Part shown: positions 13,766 to 21,150 of the stretch, in pieces | How positions within the stretch are numbered: position 1 is the stretch's first letter | Layout of the letters: each line of letters opens with the position of its first letter | Notes under the pieces: model-generated | The model's input: only the letters and a program-made list of their open reading frames with translations | What the model was told of the DNA's origin: nothing | Databases searched by the model: none | Translations under genes and position numbers: made by a program | From: an uncultured Eubacteriales bacterium | GTDB taxonomy: Bacteria > Bacillota > Clostridia > Oscillospirales > Acutalibacteraceae | Reading direction: 5' to 3' | DNA length: 31,985 nt | Assembly (NCBI GenBank): GCA_934525065.1 | Contig: CAKSYX010000023.1 | Span: 1-31,985, forward strand

Positions 13766-15562
13766 CTAACGTCTGACTTTTGCAATGGCACTTTCAAGCG
13801 CGGAAAGGTTGCGCTCCATTAAAGACAAATAGCTTTCTCCGTTTTTGAAGTCCCCGGCAGAAATAACGTGGCAGGAATAAAGCGTCATGACCTTCGCGCC
13901 CGTGCTTTCCGCAATAGAATTTGCAACGTTGCCCGTGCTCAAATCGACCTTAAAAACAACCGGAAGCTGTTCCGCTTTGACCTTTTCGGTCAGGAAGGCT
14001 ATCGTTGCCGGGTTGGCATCGCTTTGCGCCGAACAACCGGGGAAGGCGGCGTAAAATTCAAGCGAGTATTCATCCGCAAGATATTTGAACGGAAAGCGGT
14101 CGCCGACAACAAAGTGTTTGCCGGCGGCTTTTTTTGAAAGCGCACGGAACTCTCCGTCAAGGCAGTCAAGCTTTTTGAGGTATTCGGCCATTCTGCTTTC
14201 ATAGTTTTCCCTGTGCTCGCTGTCGCGGCTGCAAAGTGCCGATGAAATTGCGGAAACGATTTTCTTTGCGTTTATGGGCGAGGTCCAGACGTGTTCGTCA
14301 TATTCCCTGTCCTCTTCATGGTCATGAGTCTCATCCTCCTGCTCCATGCCTTCAAGCGTTTCTTCTTTAAGCTTTTCCGTCACATCCATCATGCGGACAA
14401 CGGAAATTTTTTCTGTGTCGATTGAAGAAAGCATGGAATTGACCCATTCGTCGGATTCTCCGCCGCCGTAAATAAAAACGTCGCATTGACGCATTTTCAT
14501 GATGTCCGCCGCTGTCGGTTCAAAGGTGTGGCTCTCTTCGCCGGGGGAGAGGAGCATCGTCACCTCGGCGTCGTCGCCGGCAATTTGTCTTGCAAAATCA
14601 TAGGGTGCAAAGCCTGTTGCAACAACGCTCGTTTTCTCTTTTTGATATACCCTCACGGAGCCGGTGAGCGGTACGGCGAAAATACAAATCGCCGAGAGAA
14701 CGGCAACCGCGCCGCAAAGGAGCTTCTTTGATTTTTTGATTCGCGAGGAATTATAAATTCGCTTTATCAGCGAGAATACCGCCAGAGCAAAAATGTTTAC
14801 GCAGACAACGCTTGCTCCGGTCGGGGCTTCAAAGCGGATTGAAACAAGAAGTCCGGAGAAAAAGCAGACCACCGAAACCGCCGCACTCGAAAGAATAACG
14901 CTTTTATAACTTTTGCAAAGGCGCATTGAGGTGATTGCGGGAAAAATGATGAGACTTGAAATGAGCAAAGCACCCATCATTCGCATTCCGATAACAATTG
15001 TTACCGCAGTCAGCGCCGCAATGAGCATATTGTATGCGCCGGCATGGGTTCCCGTTGCCTTTGAAAAGCTTTCATCAAAAGTGACGGCAAAAATCTCGTT
15101 ATAGAAAACGATATAGAGCGCAAGCACTGCGATGCTCAGAACAACGCTCAGCGCAACGTCTGCGCCGCTCATTGTGAGAATACTGCCGAACATATAGTTA
15201 TAAATGTCAACGTTCATTCCCGTTGTCAGCGAAGTGACCATAACGCCGACCGCAAGCGCACCGGTTGAAATGAGTGCAATTGCGGCGTCGCCTTTGATTT
15301 TTCCGCTTTCGTTCATTCGCAGCAGCAAAAACGCCGCAATGACAACAATCGGCAGCGAAAAATACAGCGGAGCGATGTTCGCGGCGCAGGCGATTGCAAG
15401 CGCACCGAAGCCGACATGGGAAAGTCCGTCTCCGATCATTGAAAACCGCTTGAGAACAAGGCTGACGCCGAGCAACGCCGCGCAAAGCGAGATGAGCACG
15501 CCGGCAACCAGAGCACGCTGCAAAAACGGCTGAGAAAGAATCAGGCTTATCGCTTCAGGCAT
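13766..15562 (-). CDS. ZnuB-ZnuA fusion: zinc ABC permease joined to substrate-binding protein
   Basis: This is a 598-residue protein in two parts. Residues 1 to about 268 are an ABC-3 (ZnuB/MntB) permease with multiple helices and FSMIGDGLSHVGFG near 41-53. After a basic linker a further hydrophobic segment (about 280-298) leads into a ZnuA-type binding protein to the end. The SBP has HTFEPT (His345), an acidic His-rich loop HDHEEDREYDEH (413-424), DEHVWTSP (His424) and GDRFPFKYLADEY where many ZnuA have a third His. The start at 15562 follows GGGAGGTG and overlaps znuC by 8 bases; a longer upstream start lacks a binding site. The permease would hold its own SBP on the outer face. Zinc is inferred from the neighbouring Fur-type regulator and the His loop; manganese is the alternative. 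Confidence 0.9.
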   Translation of the reverse strand: MPEAISLILSQPFLQRALVAGVLISLCAALLGVSLVLKRFSMIGDGLSHVGFGALAIACAANIAPLYFSLPIVVIAAFLLLRMNESGKIKGDAAIALISTGALAVGVMVTSLTTGMNVDIYNYMFGSILTMSGADVALSVVLSIAVLALYIVFYNEIFAVTFDESFSKATGTHAGAYNMLIAALTAVTIVIGMRMMGALLISSLIIFPAITSMRLCKSYKSVILSSAAVSVVCFFSGLLVSIRFEAPTGASVVCVNIFALAVFSLIKRIYNSSRIKKSKKLLCGAVAVLSAICIFAVPLTGSVRVYQKEKTSVVATGFAPYDFARQIAGDDAEVTMLLSPGEESHTFEPTAADIMKMRQCDVFIYGGGESDEWVNSMLSSIDTEKISVVRMMDVTEKLKEETLEGMEQEDETHDHEEDREYDEHVWTSPINAKKIVSAISSALCSRDSEHRENYESRMAEYLKKLDCLDGEFRALSKKAAGKHFVVGDRFPFKYLADEYSLEFYAAFPGCSAQSDANPATIAFLTEKVKAEQLPVVFKVDLSTGNVANSIAESTGAKVMTLYSCHVISAGDFKNGESYLSLMERNLSALESAIAKVRR

Positions 15563-16262
15563 TTTTCTCACCTCCCGAAAAAGACTTGTAGATGTCGCTT
15601 TCAAGGTATTCGCCGACCGTGCCGAAAAAGGTACCGTTTTTTCTCATATGAAGAATGTGGGTGGCGTAGCGAATGGAGGAATAAAGGTCGTGGGAGACCA
15701 TGATTATCGTTATGCCGAACTCGCGGTTGATTTTTTCAATTATGCGGTAAAAATCCGCAGTCACGACAGGGTCAAGTCCCGTTACGGGTTCGTCAAGCAG
15801 CAAGAGCTTTTTTGTTGCGCAAAGCGCACGTGCAAGGAGAACTCTCTGCTGTTGACCGCCGGAAAGTTCACGGTAGCACTTTTTGCGAAGGGGAAGAATG
15901 TCAAGCTTTTTCATGTTTTCTTCGACAAGCATTTTTTGTTCCTTTGAAAAAAAGACTCCCTTTTTTGAAGCAAGACAGCCGGAGAGAACAACCTCCCAAA
16001 CACTCGCCGGAAAATCCTTTTGCGCCGTTGTCTGCTGAGGAAGATAGCCGACCTCGCGCTTTTTCAGCCCGTCTCCCATGTGGAGGTGGCCGCTTTCGGT
16101 TTCAAGCAGGCCGAGCACTGCCTTGACAAGGGTGCTTTTTCCGCTTCCGTTTTCGCCGACTATGCAAAGGTAGTCACCTTTGTTCACGGTGAAGTTTAAA
16201 TTGCTCGCAACAACGTTGCCGTCATAGCCGAGCGCAACGTCTTTGCAGTCTATGAGTGCCAT
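15555..16262 (-). CDS. znuC: Zinc ABC transporter ATP-binding protein
   Basis: This 235-residue cytoplasmic ATPase energises the permease. It shows Walker A GENGSGKS (36-43), Q-loop region GYLPQQTT, signature LSGGQQQRVLLARAL, Walker B KLLLLDEP and the switch-His region MVSHDL. Length is normal for ZnuC/MntB-type ATPases. AAGGTGATAA precedes the ATG. It overlaps the upstream regulator gene by one base and the downstream fusion gene by eight, so all three are tightly coupled in one transcript. Confidence 0.9.
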   Translation of the reverse strand: MALIDCKDVALGYDGNVVASNLNFTVNKGDYLCIVGENGSGKSTLVKAVLGLLETESGHLHMGDGLKKREVGYLPQQTTAQKDFPASVWEVVLSGCLASKKGVFFSKEQKMLVEENMKKLDILPLRKKCYRELSGGQQQRVLLARALCATKKLLLLDEPVTGLDPVVTADFYRIIEKINREFGITIIMVSHDLYSSIRYATHILHMRKNGTFFGTVGEYLESDIYKSFSGGEKNA

Positions 16263-16684
16263 TATTTATCACCTTTCTTTTCCATGCAGTCCCCGCATTT
16301 TCCGACAAGGACAGTCAGCTCGTTGTCAACGCAAAAGCCGTGCTCTTTGAGCAGATGCTCGTTGGCCTCTTTCATGAAATCGCAGCCGAGATGGATGAAT
16401 TTTCCGCATTCGCTGCACCTGAGATGTATATGCTTTGAGCATTCACTGCTGTTTTCAACAAACTGAAAGGTTGCGCTTTTTTTGCCTTCTCGGGAAAAAC
16501 GGCGCACTTCTCCGAGTTCTGTCAGTGAATCAAGATAGCGGTATACAGTCGTTCTTCCGACCGGAGAACCGCTTTTTTCAAGCAGCAAGGTAAGCTCGTC
16601 AACGGTCAGGCTTTTTTCCCTGTTTTCGCGCAGGCAGGCGAGGATTTGAGAGCGCTGTTGAGTTTTATATTCCGTTTTTTTCAT
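16262..16684 (-). CDS. zur: Fur-family regulator, probably Zur
   Basis: This 140-residue repressor has an N-terminal winged helix (about 1-80; the recognition helix includes GRTTVYRYLDSL) and a C-terminal dimerisation domain. There, the CSEC and CGDC pairs form the structural zinc site and HIHLRC supplies sensory-site ligands. With zinc bound, Zur-type proteins repress zinc-uptake genes. Start at 16684 follows TTGGAG; an upstream in-frame Met would lie inside the operator and start site. It is the first gene of zur-znuC-znuBA and probably represses its own operon through the palindrome at 16706-16718. Fur or PerR are alternatives, but the gene context favours Zur. Confidence 0.85.
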   Translation of the reverse strand: MKKTEYKTQQRSQILACLRENREKSLTVDELTLLLEKSGSPVGRTTVYRYLDSLTELGEVRRFSREGKKSATFQFVENSSECSKHIHLRCSECGKFIHLGCDFMKEANEHLLKEHGFCVDNELTVLVGKCGDCMEKKGDK

Positions 16685-16705
16685 AATATACTCCAATCTG
16701 AAAAT

Positions 16706-16718
16706 GAAATTCAATTTC
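16706..16718. promoter_or_regulatory. Fur/Zur-type operator on the operon start site
   Basis: GAAATT-C-AATTTC is a perfect 6-1-6 palindrome, the geometry of Fur-family boxes (7-1-7 with the outermost pair mismatched). It covers the predicted transcription start (about 16714), where bound repressor would block RNA polymerase. Confidence 0.65.
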
Positions 16719-16720
16719 GT

Positions 16721-16748
16721 ATTATACACCGTTTTGTCCTTTTGTCAA
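16721..16748 (-). promoter_or_regulatory. Promoter of the zur-znuC-znuBA operon
   Basis: On the minus strand TTGACA (16743-16748), a 16 bp spacer and TATAAT (16721-16726). Confidence 0.8.
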
Positions 16749-16804
16749 GGAGAAAGGGCAAAGAAAGCGGCTTTTTGTTCAAAACCGTCTCTGAGAAAAA
16801 ACAG

Positions 16805-16834
16805 TTGACTTGAAGCGGAATTTAATGGTAAACT
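16805..16834 (+). promoter_or_regulatory. Promoter of the PI-PLC-like gene
   Basis: TTGACT (16805-16810), an 18 bp spacer and TAAACT (16829-16834). The start would fall at about 16841, leaving an unusually short leader of about 12 bases that begins at the ribosome binding site. Confidence 0.5.
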
Positions 16835-16852
16835 AAGGCGAGGTGAAAATTC

Positions 16853-17938
16853 ATGAAAAAAACATTATCTGTAATTCTTGCACTGTTCATGGCTCTTTCC
16901 GTTTTTGCCTTTGCTGTTTCTGCCGAAGGTGCGGCAATCAACGGCGCAAACTGGATGAGCACAATTAAAGGTTCGGTTCCTGTCACGGCAATCAATATGC
17001 CCGGCACGCACGACAGTATGACGCAGTATGTTCCGGCGAGCATCATTGCACGTACGCAGACGATGTCCGTTTCAGAGCAGCTTTACAGCGGTGTCAGATA
17101 TTTTGATATGCGGACAAAGACCAAAAACGGCGAACTGATCGGCGTTCACGGAGTGACCGAGTGCAAAGAAAGCTACGGCCTTTTTTCAAAGACTCTCATT
17201 TTGAAGGACGTTGTTGAAATTTGCAAGAGCTTCCTTTCGGAAAACAGCAAAGAGACGATTCTCTTCCTTCTCAGGTCGGAAGGAGAGGACGGCACTGCAC
17301 TGTTTTCAAAGTTTTACGACGACTGCATAGCTCCTTCGCCGGAAAGCTGGTTCATTGAAAACCGCATTCCGACCCTCTCGGAAGTCAGGGGAAAAATTGT
17401 TCTTCTGCGTTCTGCCAAAGCTGACAGGGAGCGATTTGACAACACAAACAGCGGAATCAATTTTGAAAGGTATCCGTATGTCGGCTCAACGGACGCAGGT
17501 GATTTCAGAACCTGCGCAATCAGCGATATTTCCGGCTATCCGTATGCTTATATGCACATTCAGGATTCATACAAGCTTGAGGGAGACAAGAAAATTAAAA
17601 CGATTAAGAACTTCCTTGAAAGCGACCTTGATATGTATGATTTCAACATCTGCTGCACCAATGCCATCGGCGGCAAACCTGCGCAGATGAACGCGCAGAA
17701 GGTCAACGCCTTCCTCATGTCGTATGACTTCACCGCAGGCAAGACCTACGGGATTATTGCCATGGACTTTGCAACGGCGGAGCTTTGCAAAAAGGTTTAT
17801 ATGACGAATTCACCGCTCATGACCGAAGAACCGGCGCAGACAAACATTCCGTCCTTCCCGGAAAAATACGGTTTCATGGGCAGGGTTCTTGAAGCTTTCA
17901 GAGATGCGCTTTTGAAAATTCTTCTGATGTTTATGTAA
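16853..17938 (+). CDS. Secreted PI-PLC X-domain protein with amphipathic C-terminal tail
   Basis: This 361-residue protein has a clear signal peptide (1-24, ...AFAVSAEG). The PLC-X domain keeps both catalytic histidines: His53 in INMPGTHDSM and His99 in GELIGVHG, plus GVRYFDMR (80-87). Bacterial PI-PLCs cleave phosphatidylinositol or GPI anchors by phosphotransfer to the 2-OH, without calcium. A Pro/Thr-rich linker (about 325-335) leads to a terminal amphipathic or hydrophobic helix (GFMGRVLEAFRDALLKILLM) that could hold the enzyme at a membrane. GAGGTG precedes ATG. The gene is divergent from the zinc operon and closed by a strong terminator. The natural substrate is unknown. Confidence 0.85.
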   Translation: MKKTLSVILALFMALSVFAFAVSAEGAAINGANWMSTIKGSVPVTAINMPGTHDSMTQYVPASIIARTQTMSVSEQLYSGVRYFDMRTKTKNGELIGVHGVTECKESYGLFSKTLILKDVVEICKSFLSENSKETILFLLRSEGEDGTALFSKFYDDCIAPSPESWFIENRIPTLSEVRGKIVLLRSAKADRERFDNTNSGINFERYPYVGSTDAGDFRTCAISDISGYPYAYMHIQDSYKLEGDKKIKTIKNFLESDLDMYDFNICCTNAIGGKPAQMNAQKVNAFLMSYDFTAGKTYGIIAMDFATAELCKKVYMTNSPLMTEEPAQTNIPSFPEKYGFMGRVLEAFRDALLKILLMFM

Positions 17939-17980
17939 CAGATCTAATATAAGCCAACCTGTTTTTATCCGGCCTCCCTT

Positions 17981-18016
17981 CGGCGTATGACCAAAAGTCG
18001 TGCGCCGATTTTCTTT
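17981..18016 (+). terminator. Intrinsic terminator of the PI-PLC-like gene
   Basis: CGGCGTATGAC (17981-17991) pairs over 11 bp (two G-U) with GTCGTGCGCCG (17997-18007) around CAAAA, followed by a T-rich stretch. Confidence 0.85.
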
Positions 18017-18061
18017 AAATTTTTTCAGGTTGTTGTGGAATTTCTTCTTTATATGTGTTAT

Positions 18062-18067
18062 TATAAT
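18062..18067 (+). promoter_or_regulatory. -10 element (TATAAT) before the lipoprotein gene
   Basis: An exact TATAAT lies 66 bases before the ATG at 18134. No good -35 is placed at 16-18 bp, so this is a weak or activator-dependent candidate. It would be the head promoter of the long 18134-27650 run. Confidence 0.4.
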
Positions 18068-18133
18068 ATGACTTGTTTTAAGCTCTACTTATGTACTTAC
18101 GATATCATTTGCGATATAAAGGAGGAAACCGAC

Positions 18134-18736
18134 ATGAAAACTCAAAAAACATTGAAAACCGCTCTTTGCCTTGCGCTCTGCTTTTTGTTTATGTTCTCTT
18201 TTGCCGCCTGCAAAAAGAGCGAGACCGCCTCTGCGGAAAACAGCTCGGGCAATCCCGTGAACATGGACGAGACCGTCAGCGTTGAAATGCCGCTGGAGCT
18301 TGTTGACGAGGAATACCGCAGCGATCTTGACGGCTTTTGCAAAAAATACGGCTACGAAAGCGCCTCGCTCAGCTCCGACGGGAAATCGGTCAACGTTGTT
18401 GTCAATGAGTTCAACTATAAACTCAAAATGACGAACAGGGGAATGGACGCAATCAAGGGAATCTATTCCGTGACCGAGGACAGCAAGGCCTACCCCTATG
18501 TTACTGACATAGAAAGCTATGACGACAAGGATTTTAAAGAGGTTGTTCTTCTTGTCAACAAAAAGAAGTATGAAGCCGATGCTTCAAAGGATCTTGCTGC
18601 CTACACGATAGGCCAGAGCTGTCTGCGCTATCAGGCTTATTCAACCTCAAACGACTATGAATGCAAGGTGACGGTCAAGGACAGCAAGACCAAAAAGGTT
18701 CTTGATACCAAAACATACAACGAACTTGTTTTTTAA
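18134..18736 (+). CDS. Putative lipoprotein, unknown function
   Basis: This 200-residue protein starts at the ATG after GGAGGAAACC. It has a lipoprotein signal peptide with lipobox FAAC (Cys near 26), so it should be cleaved and lipid-anchored on the outer face of the membrane. A Ser/Asn-rich tether (about 30-42) precedes a globular, lysine-rich region. The repeated 'KVTVKDSKTKKVLDTKTYN' type strands near the end suggest a beta-sandwich. I do not recognise the family. It ends 18 bases before uxuA without a terminator, so it may share that transcript, but a functional link to sugar-acid catabolism is not shown. Confidence 0.8.
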   Translation: MKTQKTLKTALCLALCFLFMFSFAACKKSETASAENSSGNPVNMDETVSVEMPLELVDEEYRSDLDGFCKKYGYESASLSSDGKSVNVVVNEFNYKLKMTNRGMDAIKGIYSVTEDSKAYPYVTDIESYDDKDFKEVVLLVNKKKYEADASKDLAAYTIGQSCLRYQAYSTSNDYECKVTVKDSKTKKVLDTKTYNELVF

Positions 18737-18754
18737 GAAAGAGGGCTTGGAAAA

Positions 18755-19816
18755 ATGCAAATGACTTTCCGCTGGTTCGGTGACGAAAAGGACACAGTTT
18801 CGCTTGAGCAGATTCGGCAGATACCCGGAGTTACGGGCGTTGTTCCCGCACTCCATACTCTCCCTTGCGGAGAAGCATGGCCGTTTGACATGATAAAGGC
18901 CATGAAAGACGAAATTGAAAAAGCCGGCCTGACGATGGAGTGCATCGAGTCCGTCAACGTTCACGAGGACATCAAGCTCGGCCTGCCTTCAAGAGAAAAA
19001 TATATCGAAAACTATATCGAAAGCATCCGCAACCTTTCAAGGTGCGGCGTAAAGGTCATCTGCTATAACTTTATGCCGGTTTTTGACTGGACAAGAACCG
19101 ACCTTGCAATGGACATGGGCAACGGCGCAACCTGCCTTTGCTACAACGGAGAACAGATTGAGGGCAAAACCCCCGAGGATATGTTCCGTGAAATTGACGA
19201 AAACTCAAACGGCTATGCAATGCCCGGCTGGGAAACGGAACGCATGGGCGAAATTAAGGAGCTTTTTGAAAAATACAAGGGCATCACCGCCGATGACCTT
19301 TGGAGGAACCTTGAGTATTTCCTGAAAGCCATTATTCCCGTCTGCGAGGAATGCGATGTAAAAATGGCGATTCATCCCGATGATCCGCCATGGGATATTT
19401 TCGGCCTTCCGAGAATTATTCGTGACATTGATTCGATCAAACGCCTTTTGAAGCTTGTTGATTCGCCCTGTAACGGCCTTACGTTCTGCACGGGTTCGCT
19501 CGGTGCAAGCGCAAAAAATGACCTTCCTGCAATGATCAGAGAAGTCGGAGGCAGAATCTATTTTGCCCACATCAGGAACGTCAAAAGAATCGGCAACCAC
19601 TTCCACGAAACGGCTCACCTTTCAAGCGAGGGCAGCCTTGATATCTGTGAAATCGTCAAAGCTCTTCAGGATGTCGGCTTTGACGGCTATATCCGTCCCG
19701 ACCACGGAAGAATGATCTGGGGTGAAAAGGCGAGACCCGGCTACGGACTTTTTGACCGTGCGCTCGGCGCGGCATATATCAACGGAGTTTGGGAAGCGGT
19801 TCAAAAAAGCCGCTGA
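18755..19816 (+). CDS. uxuA: Mannonate dehydratase
   Basis: This 353-residue enzyme removes water from D-mannonate to give 2-keto-3-deoxy-D-gluconate in hexuronate catabolism. Family signatures are MTFRWFGDEKDTVSLEQIRQ at the N-terminus, SVNVHEDIKLGLP (about 66-78), MAIHPDDPPWDIFGLPRI (about 205-222) and RPDHGRMIWGE (about 316-326), with His and Asp residues that bind the divalent metal. Length matches UxuA. The ribosome binding site is modest (GAAAGAGGG). The product is the substrate of the KdgK encoded at 24679-25758, five kilobases downstream on the same strand. No uronate isomerase or mannonate oxidoreductase is in the window. Confidence 0.95.
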   Translation: MQMTFRWFGDEKDTVSLEQIRQIPGVTGVVPALHTLPCGEAWPFDMIKAMKDEIEKAGLTMECIESVNVHEDIKLGLPSREKYIENYIESIRNLSRCGVKVICYNFMPVFDWTRTDLAMDMGNGATCLCYNGEQIEGKTPEDMFREIDENSNGYAMPGWETERMGEIKELFEKYKGITADDLWRNLEYFLKAIIPVCEECDVKMAIHPDDPPWDIFGLPRIIRDIDSIKRLLKLVDSPCNGLTFCTGSLGASAKNDLPAMIREVGGRIYFAHIRNVKRIGNHFHETAHLSSEGSLDICEIVKALQDVGFDGYIRPDHGRMIWGEKARPGYGLFDRALGAAYINGVWEAVQKSR

Positions 19817-19851
19817 AAACGGCACGGCAGAAAAAAATTGGAGTGTGAACA

Positions 19852-20412
19852 ATGGCAAAGCTTTATTTTCGATACGGTGCAATGGGCTCAAGCAAAACCG
19901 CCAACGCACTGATGGTCAAATATAACTATGAGGAACGCGGACAGAAGGTCATCATTTCAAAGCCCGCGATCGACACAAGAAACGGCGAACACAGAATCTA
20001 TTCGCGCTGCGGACTTGAATGCGACTGCGTACTCTTTCATGAGCTTCGCGAAGAGGAGATCAAAAAGGTCGATTGCCTGATTGTTGACGAGGCGCAGTTC
20101 CTTTCAAAAGAAGAATGCGAATTTTTGGTTCACGTCGTTGACGATCTCGGCGTTCCGGTAATCTGCTACGGACTGCGCGCCGACTTCAAAGGCGACCTTT
20201 TTCCCGGAAGCCACTGGCTGCTCGCGTGGGCAGACACGATTGAAGAGGTCAAAACAATCTGTTGGTGCGGAAAAAAGGCCACCTGCAACGCACGCTTTGA
20301 CGAAAACGGAATCATCAAGCACGGAAAACAGGTCGTTCTCGGCGCGAACGAAAAATATACAAGCCTTTGCCGAAAGCATTGGCGCGAAGGAAAACTTGGA
20401 GAAGAAAAATGA
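19852..20412 (+). CDS. tdk: Thymidine kinase
   Basis: This 186-residue type II thymidine kinase salvages thymidine to dTMP with ATP. The P-loop is GAMGSSKT (9-16), Walker B-like DEAQF is near 83-87, and the zinc-binding Cys pairs lie in ICWCGKKATC near 140-149 and toward the C-terminus. Length is normal. GGAG at 19840-19843 fits the ATG at 19852. It lies between uxuA (35 bases) and an ABC ATPase gene that overlaps its stop (ATGA), so it is coupled to the latter, a neighbourhood with no obvious metabolic sense. Confidence 0.95.
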   Translation: MAKLYFRYGAMGSSKTANALMVKYNYEERGQKVIISKPAIDTRNGEHRIYSRCGLECDCVLFHELREEEIKKVDCLIVDEAQFLSKEECEFLVHVVDDLGVPVICYGLRADFKGDLFPGSHWLLAWADTIEEVKTICWCGKKATCNARFDENGIIKHGKQVVLGANEKYTSLCRKHWREGKLGEEK

Positions 20413-21110
20413 GTTTTATCGAATTTGAATCCGTATATAAAAGATATCAGACGGGCGAAATCGTCATCACCGCGGCGGACGGCGTCAGCTTCAAAATTGA
20501 AAAGGGCGAATTCTGCCTTATCGTCGGTGCCAGCGGCGCAGGTAAATCAACAGTTCTGAACCTCCTTGGCGGAATGGATACCTGCGATGACGGAAAAATC
20601 CGCATCGCAGGCAAGCTCATCAACACCTTCACGCCCGAGGAGCTGATTGAATACCGCAGGCTTGACGTCGGTTTTGTTTTTCAGTTTTATAATCTTATTC
20701 CGAACCTAACCGCGCTTGAAAACGTTGAGCTTGCAAGTCAGATTGCAAAAAAGCCGCTTTCGCCCGAAAAGGTTCTTGAAAAAGTCGGCCTTGCGGAGAG
20801 AATGGACAACTTTCCCTCCCAGCTTTCCGGCGGCGAGCAGCAGCGCGTTTCAATTGCGAGAGCACTTGCAAAGAATCCGAAAATGCTGCTTTGCGATGAG
20901 CCTACCGGCGCACTCGATTACAAAACCGGAAAGCAGATTCTAAAGCTTCTGCACCGCACCTGCCGCGAAACCGGAACGACCGTTGTCGTCATCACCCATA
21001 ACCAGGCACTTGCGGATATGGCAGACAGGATAATCACAATGAGAAGCGGGCGGGTCATTCAAATTGCGGTCAACGACCGCCCCGTTCCGGTCGATCTTCT
21101 TGAATGGTAA
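20409..21110 (+). CDS. ABC transporter ATPase of the MacB/LolD (FtsX-partner) type
   Basis: This 233-residue ATPase has Walker A GASGAGKST (about 42-50), Q-loop FQFYNLIPNLTALEN, signature LSGGEQQRVSIARALA, Walker B MLLCDEPTGALD and switch VITHN. The 'DEPTGALD' and 'NLIPNLTALENV' phrasing marks the MacB/LolD/FtsE group, which drive FtsX-type permeases and act by mechanotransmission rather than classical import. I start at the ATG overlapping the tdk stop, with GGAGAAG ahead. The permease gene follows after 40 bases and is its certain partner. Confidence 0.92.
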   Translation: MSFIEFESVYKRYQTGEIVITAADGVSFKIEKGEFCLIVGASGAGKSTVLNLLGGMDTCDDGKIRIAGKLINTFTPEELIEYRRLDVGFVFQFYNLIPNLTALENVELASQIAKKPLSPEKVLEKVGLAERMDNFPSQLSGGEQQRVSIARALAKNPKMLLCDEPTGALDYKTGKQILKLLHRTCRETGTTVVVITHNQALADMADRIITMRSGRVIQIAVNDRPVPVDLLEW

Positions 21111-21150
21111 TTTTTTCAAAGGCCGCTTTTAAAGCGGAGGTGAACGATAA

